From contig JAWKRT010000007.1 of NCBI GenBank assembly GCA_041389495.1, positions 52,539 through 116,538 of the forward strand: a stretch of 64,000 nt of DNA, given 5' to 3'. Made by a program: the position numbers and the translations under genes. The notes below the pieces were generated by a model that worked only from the letters and a program-made list of their open reading frames with translations, searched no databases and was not told the origin of the DNA. Shown in pieces: positions 34,373 to 42,533 of the stretch (positions are counted from its first letter, which is position 1; every line of letters begins with the position of its first letter). This stretch comes from Myxococcota bacterium. GTDB lineage: Bacteria; Myxococcota_A; UBA9160; UBA4427.

Positions 34373-35617
34373 TTGTCGACCAACGCGAGCGCGCGCGCGC
34401 CGGCCGCGCGCGCGCCGACGGAGACGATCGTGGACTGGCGCGAGCTCGACCTCTTCCACCCGACGCCCGAGCACCGCCTGCTCGCCGACACGCTGCGCGA
34501 GTTCGTCGCGCGCGAGGTCGAGCCGCGCGCCGCCGAGCACGACCGCGCCGAGCGCTTCGATTCCGAGCTCTTCCGCAAGGCGGGTGCACTCGGACTGCTG
34601 GGCGTCACGATCCCCGAGGCCTGGGGCGGAGCGGGCCTCGACGCGACCGCGGCGGTGCAGGTCTTCGAGACGCTCGCCTCGTCGGACCCGGGCTTCGCCT
34701 TCTCGGTCCTCGCGCACTCCATCCTCTACGCGCACGGCGTCGCCGCGAACGGGAGCGACGAGCAGCGCGCGCGCCTGCTCCCGAAGGCCGTCTCGGGCGA
34801 GTGGCTCTGCGGCATGGCCATGACCGAGCCCGAGGGCGGCACCGACGTCATGGCGATGCGCACGCGCGCCGAGCGCGACGGCGACGACTACGTCGTCACG
34901 GGCACGAAGACCTTCATCACGAACGGCGGCACGGACGACGGCGCGACCGGCGACGCCTTCGTCGTCTACGCCGCGACCGGGCGCCGCGGCATCACGCCCT
35001 TCGTCGTCGAGCGCGGCATGGAGGGCTTCGCGCTCGGCCAGAAGTGGCGCGACAAGCTCGGCGTCCGCCAGTCCTTCACGGCCGAGCTGCTCTTCGACGG
35101 CGTGCGCGTGCCCGCCGCGAACCGCCTCGGCGAAGAGGGCTTCGGCGCGATGGCGATGATCCGCACGCTCGAGATCGAGCGGCTCACGCTCGCCGCCCTG
35201 TCGCTCGGCATCGCGCAGCGCTCGCTCGACGAGATGGTCGCGCACGCGAGCGAGCGCAGGAGCTTCGGCGTTCCCATCCGCGAGCACGGGCAGGTGCAGC
35301 GCTACATCGGCGAGGCGTTCGCGGAGTATCGCGCCGCGCGCTCGCTCGTCTACGACGCCGCGCGACGCCTCGACCCGGCGTCGTCGACGAGCCGACTCGA
35401 CGGCGACGCCGCGAAGCTCTTCGCGTCGCAGGCCGCGAAGCGCGCCGCCGACGCCGCCATCCAGGTGCTCGGCGGCTACGGCTACATGGGCGAGTACGTC
35501 GTCTCGCGCCTGTGGCGCGACGCGAAGATCGTCGAGATCGCGGGCGGCACGCTCGAGGCCCACCACCGCAACATCGCGCTCGGCCTCGCGCGCGCGCCGG
35601 GGCTCGTGCGGGAGTAG
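34373..35617 (+). CDS. Acyl-CoA dehydrogenase (FAD-dependent)
   Basis: A protein of up to 414 residues. N-terminal helical domain LADTLREFVAREVEPRAAEH; FAD/substrate beta domain with MAMTEPEGGTDVMAM and GTKTFITNGG; C-terminal helical domain with SFGVPIREHGQVQRYIGEAF and IQVLGGYGYMGEYVVSRLWR followed by DAKIVEIAGGT. The medium-chain-type catalytic Glu before G-T is replaced by Gly (A-G-G-T). The glutamate in TLEIERLTLAAL (E269) takes the position used by isovaleryl/long-chain-type dehydrogenases. TTG at 34373 is the apparent start; a GTG at 34430 would remove an Ala/Arg-rich leader and may be the true one. The electron acceptor would be ETF, which is not encoded in this window. Convergent with the ACP gene. 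Confidence 0.88.
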   Translation: MSTNASARAPAARAPTETIVDWRELDLFHPTPEHRLLADTLREFVAREVEPRAAEHDRAERFDSELFRKAGALGLLGVTIPEAWGGAGLDATAAVQVFETLASSDPGFAFSVLAHSILYAHGVAANGSDEQRARLLPKAVSGEWLCGMAMTEPEGGTDVMAMRTRAERDGDDYVVTGTKTFITNGGTDDGATGDAFVVYAATGRRGITPFVVERGMEGFALGQKWRDKLGVRQSFTAELLFDGVRVPAANRLGEEGFGAMAMIRTLEIERLTLAALSLGIAQRSLDEMVAHASERRSFGVPIREHGQVQRYIGEAFAEYRAARSLVYDAARRLDPASSTSRLDGDAAKLFASQAAKRAADAAIQVLGGYGYMGEYVVSRLWRDAKIVEIAGGTLEAHHRNIALGLARAPGLVRE

Positions 35618-35619
35618 GT

Positions 35620-35642
35620 GCGCGCGCCGCGCAGGCGCGCGC
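35620..35642. terminator. GC hairpin between convergent dehydrogenase and ACP genes
   Basis: Perfect 9-bp inverted repeat (35620-35628 with 35634-35642) with a five-base loop, in the 38-base gap between two convergent stop codons. There is no T-run, so a bidirectional rho-independent role is only plausible. Confidence 0.35.
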
Positions 35643-35655
35643 GGCGACTTCGATG

Positions 35656-35892
35656 CTAGGCGAGCGCGCGGTCGACGAGGTCCGCGACGTCGCGCAGGAT
35701 GCGCACGCGGCCGAGCGCGCTGTCGTCGAACTCGACGCCGAAGTGGCGCTCCATCGCGATCACCATCATGCCGAGCTCGAGCGAGTTGGCGAGGTTCTCG
35801 ACGCGCGCGTCGAGGTCGACGCCGTCGAGCGCGAGGCCGAGGTGCTCGGCGACGACTTCGCGAACCTGCTGGTCGACCTGGGCGCGATCCAC
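35656..35892 (-). CDS. Acyl carrier protein
   Basis: A 78-residue ACP-like protein: four-helix pattern with the phosphopantetheine serine S37 in L-A-N-S-L-E-L-G, followed by MMVIAMERHFGVEF, the typical helix II and recognition surface. The usual D-S-L is N-S-L here. I choose GTG at 35892 because GGAGG sits five bases upstream; a longer in-frame ATG form from 35922 would add ten unsupported residues. It faces a fatty acyl-AMP ligase gene across 202 bases, so the ligase is a good candidate for loading this carrier. It is distinct from the ACP of the fatty-acid operon at 52218. Confidence 0.88.
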   Translation of the reverse strand: MDRAQVDQQVREVVAEHLGLALDGVDLDARVENLANSLELGMMVIAMERHFGVEFDDSALGRVRILRDVADLVDRALA

Positions 35893-36094
35893 GCGGCCTC
35901 CGCCGTGGTGAGGGGGGCGCACGATACCGGCGGCGTTCGCGGGGCGTCAACGCGGCGCGCGCGGCCCGCGATGCGGGCGCGCGGCCGCCGGCAGTGCGCG
36001 CGCAGGCCGCGCGCACGTCGCGCGGAAGGCCGGCGCATCGCGCTGGAACCGCGGCCGGCGCGCCTCTAGGCTCGCGCGCGATGAGCCGCCGCCC

Positions 36095-37837
36095 ATGACG
36101 CTCGACCGCGCGCCCGCCCCGCTCGACGTGCTCGACACGGCCCCGACGCTGACGGCCGCGCTGCGCGCGCTCGTCGAGGCGCGCCCCGACGCGACGGCGC
36201 TCGTCGTGCTCGACCGCCGCGGCCGCGAGCGCGCCGTGAAGCTCGCCGACCTCTGGCGCCGCGCGGGCGCCTATCGCGCGCACTTCGCGGCCCTCGGCCT
36301 CGCGCCCGGCGAGGTCGTCGTGCTCGTGCTGCCGACGGGCACGGACCTGATCGAGGCCTACTTCGGCGCCGTGCTCGCCGGCGGCATCCCGGCGCTGCTC
36401 TCGACGCCGCAGCGCCGCATCGCCGACCCCGACGTGTTCACGCGCCGCGTCGCGCACGTCGTCGCGAACTCGACGCCGCGCGCGCTCGTGTGCCCGCCGG
36501 ACGTCGCCGCGATGTTCGCGGGCGAGCGCGCCGCGCTCCTCGGCGCGACGCGCGTCGTGCTGCCGGAGGACGTGCGCGACGCGACGGACGCCGGCGCGTC
36601 GCCGCCCGCGCCGCACGACCCGCGCCCCGACGAGCTCGCCACGATGCAGTACTCGTCGGGCACGACGGGGACGCCGAAGGGCGTGCTCGTCACGCACGCC
36701 GCCGTGATGGCCGACCTGCGCGGCATGGCGCGCGCGCTCGCGCTCGGGCCCGACGACGTCGGCGTGAACTGGATCCCGCTCTTCCACGACATGGGCCTGT
36801 TCGGCGCGTTCCTGCTGCCGCTCCTCGCCGGCTGTCGCACGGTGCTGATCCCGACCGAGGAGTTCATGCGCGACCCCGGCTGCTGGCTGCGCGCGATCGC
36901 GTCGCAGCGCGGCACGTTCTCGTGGGCGCCGAACCTCGCGTATGCGCTCTGCGCGACGCGCCTCTCGGACCGCGACCTCGCGGGCCTCGACCTCTCGAGC
37001 TGGCGGATGGCGATGAACGGCTCGGAGCCCGTGCTCGCGAGCACGCTCGACGCGTTCGCACAGCGCATGGCGCCCTACGGATTCGCGCCCGAGGCGATGA
37101 GCCCGGCGTGGGGGCTCGCCGAGGCGACGGTGCTCGGCACCGTGCACCCGCCGGGCGAGCCGCCGCGCTGCGAGGTGCTCGACCGCACCGCGCTCGCGCG
37201 CGACGACCGCGCCGTTCCGGTCGCCGGCGACGGGGTGCAGGTCGTGTCGGTGGGGCGGCCCATTCCGGGCTGCGAGCTCGAGGTGCGCGACGCGAGCGGC
37301 CGCGCGCTGCCGGACCGCGGCGTCGGCGAGCTCTGGCTGCGCGGCCCGTCCGTCTTCGCGGGCTACCACCGCGACGCCGAGCGCACCGCGCGCACGCTCG
37401 TCGACGGCTGGCTGCGCACGGGCGACCGCGCCTATCTCGTCGACGGCTACCTCTACTTCGTCGCGCGCGAGAAGGATCTGATCGTGATCGGCGGCGAGAA
37501 GTACGTGCCCGACGACGTCGAGAACGCGATCAACCGCGTGCCCGGCGTGCGGATCGGATGCGCGGTGGCGTTCGGCCTGCTCGACGAGGCCGCGGGCACC
37601 GAGGCGATCGCGGCCGTCGTCGAGACGCGCGAGACCGAGCCGCGCGCGCTCGCCGTGCTCGAGCGCGCGATCGCGGACGCCGTGCTCGGCGCGACGGGCG
37701 TCGCGCTGCGCCACCTCCTGCTCGTGGCGCCCGACGGCGTCGAGAAGACGACGGGCGGCAAGCTCTCGCGCAGCGCGACGCGCGAGCGCTACCGCGACGC
37801 GCTGCTCGCGGGCCCGGGCGCGGGCCGCCGCGCGTAG
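36095..37837 (+). CDS. Fatty acyl-AMP ligase (FAAL-like adenylate-forming enzyme)
   Basis: A 580-residue ANL-superfamily enzyme. Core motifs: YSSGTTGTPKGVLVTH (P-loop), WIPLFHDMGLFGAFLLPLL, NGSEPVLASTLDAFAQRM, SPAWGLAEATV, WLRTGDRAYLVDGYLYFVAR and the C-terminal lysine in G-G-K-L-S-R. The NWIPLFHDMGL, W-R-M-A-M-N-G-S-E-P-V and W-G-L-A-E-A-T blocks match fatty acyl-AMP ligases, which adenylate fatty acids and hand them to a carrier protein rather than CoA. The divergent ACP gene fits that role. Its 3' end overlaps the convergent ceramidase-like gene by 49 bases, so the C-terminal tail A-G-P-G-A-G-R-R-A is coded on both strands. Confidence 0.9.
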   Translation: MTLDRAPAPLDVLDTAPTLTAALRALVEARPDATALVVLDRRGRERAVKLADLWRRAGAYRAHFAALGLAPGEVVVLVLPTGTDLIEAYFGAVLAGGIPALLSTPQRRIADPDVFTRRVAHVVANSTPRALVCPPDVAAMFAGERAALLGATRVVLPEDVRDATDAGASPPAPHDPRPDELATMQYSSGTTGTPKGVLVTHAAVMADLRGMARALALGPDDVGVNWIPLFHDMGLFGAFLLPLLAGCRTVLIPTEEFMRDPGCWLRAIASQRGTFSWAPNLAYALCATRLSDRDLAGLDLSSWRMAMNGSEPVLASTLDAFAQRMAPYGFAPEAMSPAWGLAEATVLGTVHPPGEPPRCEVLDRTALARDDRAVPVAGDGVQVVSVGRPIPGCELEVRDASGRALPDRGVGELWLRGPSVFAGYHRDAERTARTLVDGWLRTGDRAYLVDGYLYFVAREKDLIVIGGEKYVPDDVENAINRVPGVRIGCAVAFGLLDEAAGTEAIAAVVETRETEPRALAVLERAIADAVLGATGVALRHLLLVAPDGVEKTTGGKLSRSATRERYRDALLAGPGAGRRA

Positions 37838-38505
37838 AACACGAGCAGCGCGACGAGCGACGCGGCCGACAGCACGTGCCAGATCGCGTGTCCCTGGATC
37901 CAGTGGTCGTCGGGGTCGCACCACGCGCGCGAGAGGTCGGCGGCCGAGAACGCGGCCGCCGCGGCGAGCAGCGCGATCGCCGCCGCGTACGCCGCATAGC
38001 CTGCGCGCGGGCCGCGCCGCCACAGCACGGCCTCCTGCGCGATCGACGCGACGATCAGCACGAACACGGTGGCCTGGATCGGCGCGCCCGACCAGAAGAG
38101 CGGCGGCACGCACGCGCTCGCGAGCGCCGTCCCGCCGAGCCAGACGGCGCGCTCGCGCCCGGGCGCCACGTGGCCGAGCCGCACGGCGTTGCGCGCCAGC
38201 ACGAGGAAGCAGAACACGAACATCCCGACGAAGTCGAAGAACTGCAGCATCCACGTGTAGGACATGTGGTACGCGAACGAGAAGACGCCGACGAGCGCGG
38301 AGGCGGGCGCGAAGTGCGCGAGGTCGGCGCGCCCGCGCGCGAGCCGCCACATGACGAGCGCGCCGACGAGGTAGGCGACGTTCGACCAGGTGTCGGCGGG
38401 GTTCACGATCCAGGCGCAGAGCTCGCGCTCGCACCAGTCGAGGTTCGGCGGCGTGAACCCGCTCCACGGGCAGCCGGGAGCGAGCGGAGGGGCGAGGGCC
38501 GGCAC
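37789..38505 (-). CDS. Ceramidase-like (CREST superfamily) seven-helix membrane hydrolase
   Basis: A 238-residue membrane protein with about seven hydrophobic segments. Conserved-looking polar motifs: ERELCAWIVNPADTWSNVAY near the N-terminus, AYHMSYTWMLQFFDFVGMF with a His and Asp in adjacent helices, and a C-terminal D-H-W-I-Q-G-H-A-I-W-H-V-L-S. These are the His/Asp/Ser positions that hold zinc in alkaline ceramidase and related CREST hydrolases (PF05875). It would cleave an amide in a membrane lipid. The gene ends inside the convergent FAAL gene. ATG at 38505. Bacterial sphingolipid genes such as a serine palmitoyltransferase are not visible here, so another N-acyl lipid may be the substrate. 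Confidence 0.8.
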   Translation of the reverse strand: MPALAPPLAPGCPWSGFTPPNLDWCERELCAWIVNPADTWSNVAYLVGALVMWRLARGRADLAHFAPASALVGVFSFAYHMSYTWMLQFFDFVGMFVFCFLVLARNAVRLGHVAPGRERAVWLGGTALASACVPPLFWSGAPIQATVFVLIVASIAQEAVLWRRGPRAGYAAYAAAIALLAAAAAFSAADLSRAWCDPDDHWIQGHAIWHVLSAASLVALLVFYARRPAPGPASSASR

Positions 38506-38565
38506 GCGCGCAGCCTAACACGGAGCCGAGCCGCGTCGGCCGCCGCGGCGGGCTAGGATCGCGCG

Positions 38566-40803
38566 ATGCGCCCCGACGGCCCGCCCGCCCCGTCCGAAGC
38601 GCCTCGCGCGCGCGGCGCGGGGGCGCTCGTCGCGGCGGCGGTCGCCGTCGCGACGGGTCTCGTGGCGTGCGCGATCGCGACCTCGCAGGGCCCGTTCGGG
38701 GCGACGGTCGGCGGCGCCGACCTCTACGCCATGTATCTCGCGAAGCACGACCTGATCGCCGCCACCTGGCGCGCGGGCCGGCTCCCGCTGTGGAACCCGT
38801 ACGAGTTCGCGGGCCTTCCGCTCCACGGCACGTCGCAGGGCAGCGCGCTCTACCCGCCCGTCGTCGTTCCCAACCTCTTCCTCGATCGCGAGTCGGCGCT
38901 GCAGGTCGCGTTCTGGCTGCACGTCGTCGGATTCTGCGTCGGGCTCGTCGCCTACCTGCGCGCGCAGGGCATCGCGCTCGCGGCGGCGGCCGTCGGTGCC
39001 TTCCTCGGCATCGCGTGGTTCTTCGAGTCGGCGGGTGGCGCGGCGACGAACCAGGCGCACTACTGCTTCGAGATCGCGTGGGTGCCGGCCATCCTGCTCG
39101 CGTGGCATCGCTTCGCGGGCGGGAGCGCGCGCGCGGGCGTCGCGCTGCCGCTGCTCGTCGCCGCGCAGTGGCTGCCCGGCTATCCCGAGTTCCCGATGGA
39201 CACGGCCGTGCTGCTCGGCATCGTCGCGCTCGCGACACCCGGCCCGCCGCTCGCGCGCCGCGCCGCGTGGGTCGTCGGGCTCGTCGCACTCGGCGCGCTC
39301 GTCGCGGCCGTGCAGCTCGTTCCGCTCGCCGAGGCGACGCGCGAGAGCATCCGCATCGACTGGGCGCGCGAGGGCTTCGATCCCATCCTCTCGGGCTTCG
39401 CGATCGGCCTCGCGAACCTCGACGACCGCGCGCTCGGCCTGTTCGGCGCGGCCGGGCTCGCGCTCGTCGCCGTCGGCGCGCGGGTCGCGCGCGGCGCCGA
39501 GCGCGGCTGGCTCGCCGCCTTCCTCGTCGCGTTCTTCGCGGCGACGTGGCCGCTCTCGCTCATGTACGAGGTCTATCCGTATCGCCTGTTCCGCTTCGCG
39601 TGGGGCTGGGTGCACATGGCGCCCGTCTTCGGCGCGTGCCTCGCGGCGCTCGCCCTCGACCGCCTCGCGTTCGCGCGCCGCGACGGCGCGCGGCCCGCGC
39701 GCTTCGCGATCGCGGCGGCGCTCGCGGTCGCCGCGGCGGCCGCCGCCTACGGCCGCGCGTTCGACGCGGGCATCGCGCTCGCGGCGGCGGTCGCGCTCGC
39801 CGTCGGAGTCGCCGCTCCGGCGCGCATGTCGCGCTTCGTCGGCCCGCGCGCGCCGCTCGCCGCGGCGGCGCTCGTCGGCCTGCTCGCCGTCGCGCCCGTC
39901 GCGTTCGGCCTCCGCGATCTCACGGTGCGCCGCGCGCAGCGCGCGCCCGACCTCGAGGCGCAGGCCGCGCGCGCCGCGCTCCTCCGCGAGCTGCGCGCCT
40001 CGCTCCCGAACGACCCGCGCGTCTTCGGCGAGACCGAGCTCCGCGCGGGGAGCTTCGTCGCCGATCGCCTGCCCTCGCCGCTCGGGCACGAGGCCGCCGT
40101 GCCGCCGCGGCGCGTCGCCGAGCTCGTGCGCAGCGTCGGCATGTGGGCCGTCTTCAACCACTTCGAGGAGCGCGCGCGGCTGTGGAACGGAATGGCCGAC
40201 GCACCCGGGGTGATGGCGTCGCTCGGCATCGGCATCGTGACGGGCACGCCGCGCGAGGTGCGCCCGCTGCTCGCGGCGGGCTACCGCGTGGTCGGACGCT
40301 TCGCGGACGGCGGCGTCGCCGTCTATCGCGAGCCCGTTCCGCGCGCCGCCGTCCACCATCGCATCGTGCGCGCGCGCGACGAGGCCGAGAGCCTGGCGCT
40401 CGCGACCGCGCCGGGCTTCGACCCGTTCCGCGAGGCGATCGCGCTCTCGGACGCGCCGATCGAGGCGGAGCCCGCGCCGCCGGGCGCGCGCGAGGAGGCG
40501 CGCGTCGTCGTCGACGAGCCCGAGCGCGTGGTCGTGCGCGCGACGCTCGCGTCGCCGGGCCTGCTCGTGCTGCGCGACGCGCAGTACCCGGGCTGGAGCG
40601 TGCGCGTCGACGGCGCGCCGCGCGCCGGCGCGACGGCGAACCACGCGCTGCGCGCCGTCGCGCTCGCGGCGGGCGAGCACGAGGTCGAGTGGCGTTACCG
40701 CCCGGCGTCGGTCGCGCTCGGCGCGGCGCTCTCGGCGCTCGGCCTCGCGCTCGTCGCGGCCGTCGGCGTCGCGCTCGCGCGCGGCGTGGTGCGCGGAGCG
40801 TGA
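38566..40803 (+). CDS. Polytopic membrane protein, YfhO/GT-C-like
   Basis: A 745-residue protein with an N-terminal helix (ALVAAAVAVATGLVACAIAT), then a long loop with LWNPYEFAGLPLHGTSQGSA and YPPVVVPNLFLDRESALQVA, and many further helices. This LWNP..FxGxPL loop and the later AQWLPGYPEFPMDTA segment resemble YfhO-family bacterial membrane proteins, GT-C-fold relatives implicated in glycosylating lipoteichoic acid-like polymers. From about residue 470 a soluble C-terminal domain (DEPERVVVRATLASPGLLVL, DAQYPGWSVRVDG) matches the YfhO C-terminal beta region. ATG at 38566 is 60 bases from the divergent ceramidase-like gene. It is coupled by GTGA to the next gene. Confidence 0.8.
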   Translation: MRPDGPPAPSEAPRARGAGALVAAAVAVATGLVACAIATSQGPFGATVGGADLYAMYLAKHDLIAATWRAGRLPLWNPYEFAGLPLHGTSQGSALYPPVVVPNLFLDRESALQVAFWLHVVGFCVGLVAYLRAQGIALAAAAVGAFLGIAWFFESAGGAATNQAHYCFEIAWVPAILLAWHRFAGGSARAGVALPLLVAAQWLPGYPEFPMDTAVLLGIVALATPGPPLARRAAWVVGLVALGALVAAVQLVPLAEATRESIRIDWAREGFDPILSGFAIGLANLDDRALGLFGAAGLALVAVGARVARGAERGWLAAFLVAFFAATWPLSLMYEVYPYRLFRFAWGWVHMAPVFGACLAALALDRLAFARRDGARPARFAIAAALAVAAAAAAYGRAFDAGIALAAAVALAVGVAAPARMSRFVGPRAPLAAAALVGLLAVAPVAFGLRDLTVRRAQRAPDLEAQAARAALLRELRASLPNDPRVFGETELRAGSFVADRLPSPLGHEAAVPPRRVAELVRSVGMWAVFNHFEERARLWNGMADAPGVMASLGIGIVTGTPREVRPLLAAGYRVVGRFADGGVAVYREPVPRAAVHHRIVRARDEAESLALATAPGFDPFREAIALSDAPIEAEPAPPGAREEARVVVDEPERVVVRATLASPGLLVLRDAQYPGWSVRVDGAPRAGATANHALRAVALAAGEHEVEWRYRPASVALGAALSALGLALVAAVGVALARGVVRGA

Positions 40804-42533
40804 GCGCTGCGCTCACGCGCGGCCCGGGCGCCGCGGCGCGCGCGGACGCGCTCGTCGCCGCCGCCATCGCCGCGCTCGGCGCGGCCGTCGCCTGGCACTA
40901 CGGGACGCGCGGCTTCATGCCCCTCGACCAGTCGATCGTCTTCGACGGCGGCTGGCGCGTCGCGTCGGGCCAGGTTCCCTTCCGCGACTTCGGAACGCCG
41001 TCGGGCCTCGTCCCGATCGCGATGCAGGCGCTCGCGTTCCGCGCCTTCGGCGTTTCGTGGGGATGCTATGTCGCGCACGCGTCCGCCGTGAACGCGGTGT
41101 ACGGCGCGCTCGCGTTCGCGCTGCTCCGCCTCTACGGCGCGCCGCGCTGGCTCGCGGCGGTGTGCGGCGCCGGCTCGACCTGGCTCCTCTATCCGCCGAT
41201 CGGGACGCCCTACGCCGAGCAGCACGCGTTCGCGTTCGCCCTCGCGGCGTGCGTCGCGGGCGCGCTGTCGGCGCGCGCGGCCGGGCCGCGCGCGGAGCGC
41301 GGCGCCGCGCTCGCCGCGGGCGCGCTCGCGTGGCTCGCGGTCGCTTCGAAGCTCAACGTCGCGGCGGCGAGCGCTCCGGCGATCGCGTGTGCGCTCGCGC
41401 TCGCGCCGGGCGGCGCGGGGAGCGCCGCGCCGGACGGTGCTCGCTCGCTCGCGCCGGACGGCACGAGGGCCGGCGCGCGGAGCACCGCGCGCGGCGGCGC
41501 GGAGCGCGTTGCACTCGCCGCGCTCGGCGCCGCCGCGGCCGCGGCGGCGACGCTCGGCGCGCTCTTCGCGGCCGGTGCGTCGCCCGCGATGCTGCACCTC
41601 TACGCGCTCGAGCTCCCGCTCGCGGCCGGCGGCCCGCGGCTCGCGCGGATGGCGACGGCGGCCGCGCTGACGCGCGGGCTCGACGCGCCGCTCGTCGCGC
41701 CGGCCGCGACGCTCGTCGCGGTCGCGCTCGCCGCCGCGCTCTCCGCACGCGAGAGGGCGCGCGGCGCGGCGTCGCGCGACGGCGATCGGCCGGGCGCGCG
41801 GGTCGCGGCGCCGCTCGCGCTCGCGACCGCGCTCGTCGCGTCGTGCGCCCTCTTCCTCGCGACGGTCGTGAACCAGCCCGAGATCGGCGTCGCGCCCGTC
41901 TTTGCCGCGGCGGGGCTCGCCGCGGTCGGGCTCGCGCGCGCGCTCGCAGGCCGGCCGCGCGCGCGTGCGGCCGCGCTCGCCGCCGTCGCCGCGATGGTCG
42001 CGGTCGACACCGCGCGCTTCGATCGCGCGGCGGTCGCGCCGCGCAGCGTGCTCGACCTCGCGTTCGACCCGGCCCGCGCCGAGCGGCCGGCGGCGCCCGG
42101 CCTCGAGGCGATGTGGTTCCAGGCGCCGCGCCGCAGCCCCGTCTCGGCGCGCGACCTCGACGAGCTGCTCGCGTTCCTGCGCGCCGAGCCCGGCGACTTC
42201 GTGCTCGTCGGCGACCACTCGATCCTCTACGGGCTCGCGGGCCGGCCGTCGCTCTCGCCGTCGCTGTGGTTCCATGCGGGGCTCGCGCATCCCGCGCCGT
42301 CGCATCCGGCGCGCGCGGCGTGGGAGGCGGCGCTCGCGTCGGCTCCCGCGCGCTTCGCGATCGTCGAGGGCGAGAGGACCTGGATGGGAACGCAGCTCTC
42401 GGAGATCGAAGGGCTCGCGCGGCGCGTGCGCCGCCCGGGCCGGCGCTTCGGCGGCTTCCGCGTGTTCGAGCTCGCGCCGGCGTCGCCCGCGGCGCCCGCG
42501 GCGCCGCCGGCGCCGGCCGCAGGCGCGCGCTAG
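40800..42533 (+). CDS. Polytopic membrane protein, GT-C glycosyltransferase-like
   Basis: A 577-residue protein. The first helix is ALVAAAIAALGAAVAWHYG, followed by the luminal loop MPLDQSIVFDGGWRVASGQV and PFRDFGTPSGLVPIAMQALA. This DxxIxxxGxxxxxGxxPYxDF-like loop is typical of dolichyl- or polyprenyl-phosphate-sugar transferases of the PMT/GT-C type. About ten helices follow, separated by an Ala/Pro/Arg-rich insert near residues 205-235. The C-terminal soluble part (DELLAFLRAEPGDFVLVGDH) lies in the periplasm. GTG start at 40800 sits in the previous stop. Substrate not deducible. Confidence 0.75.
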   Translation: MSAALTRGPGAAARADALVAAAIAALGAAVAWHYGTRGFMPLDQSIVFDGGWRVASGQVPFRDFGTPSGLVPIAMQALAFRAFGVSWGCYVAHASAVNAVYGALAFALLRLYGAPRWLAAVCGAGSTWLLYPPIGTPYAEQHAFAFALAACVAGALSARAAGPRAERGAALAAGALAWLAVASKLNVAAASAPAIACALALAPGGAGSAAPDGARSLAPDGTRAGARSTARGGAERVALAALGAAAAAAATLGALFAAGASPAMLHLYALELPLAAGGPRLARMATAAALTRGLDAPLVAPAATLVAVALAAALSARERARGAASRDGDRPGARVAAPLALATALVASCALFLATVVNQPEIGVAPVFAAAGLAAVGLARALAGRPRARAAALAAVAAMVAVDTARFDRAAVAPRSVLDLAFDPARAERPAAPGLEAMWFQAPRRSPVSARDLDELLAFLRAEPGDFVLVGDHSILYGLAGRPSLSPSLWFHAGLAHPAPSHPARAAWEAALASAPARFAIVEGERTWMGTQLSEIEGLARRVRRPGRRFGGFRVFELAPASPAAPAAPPAPAAGAR

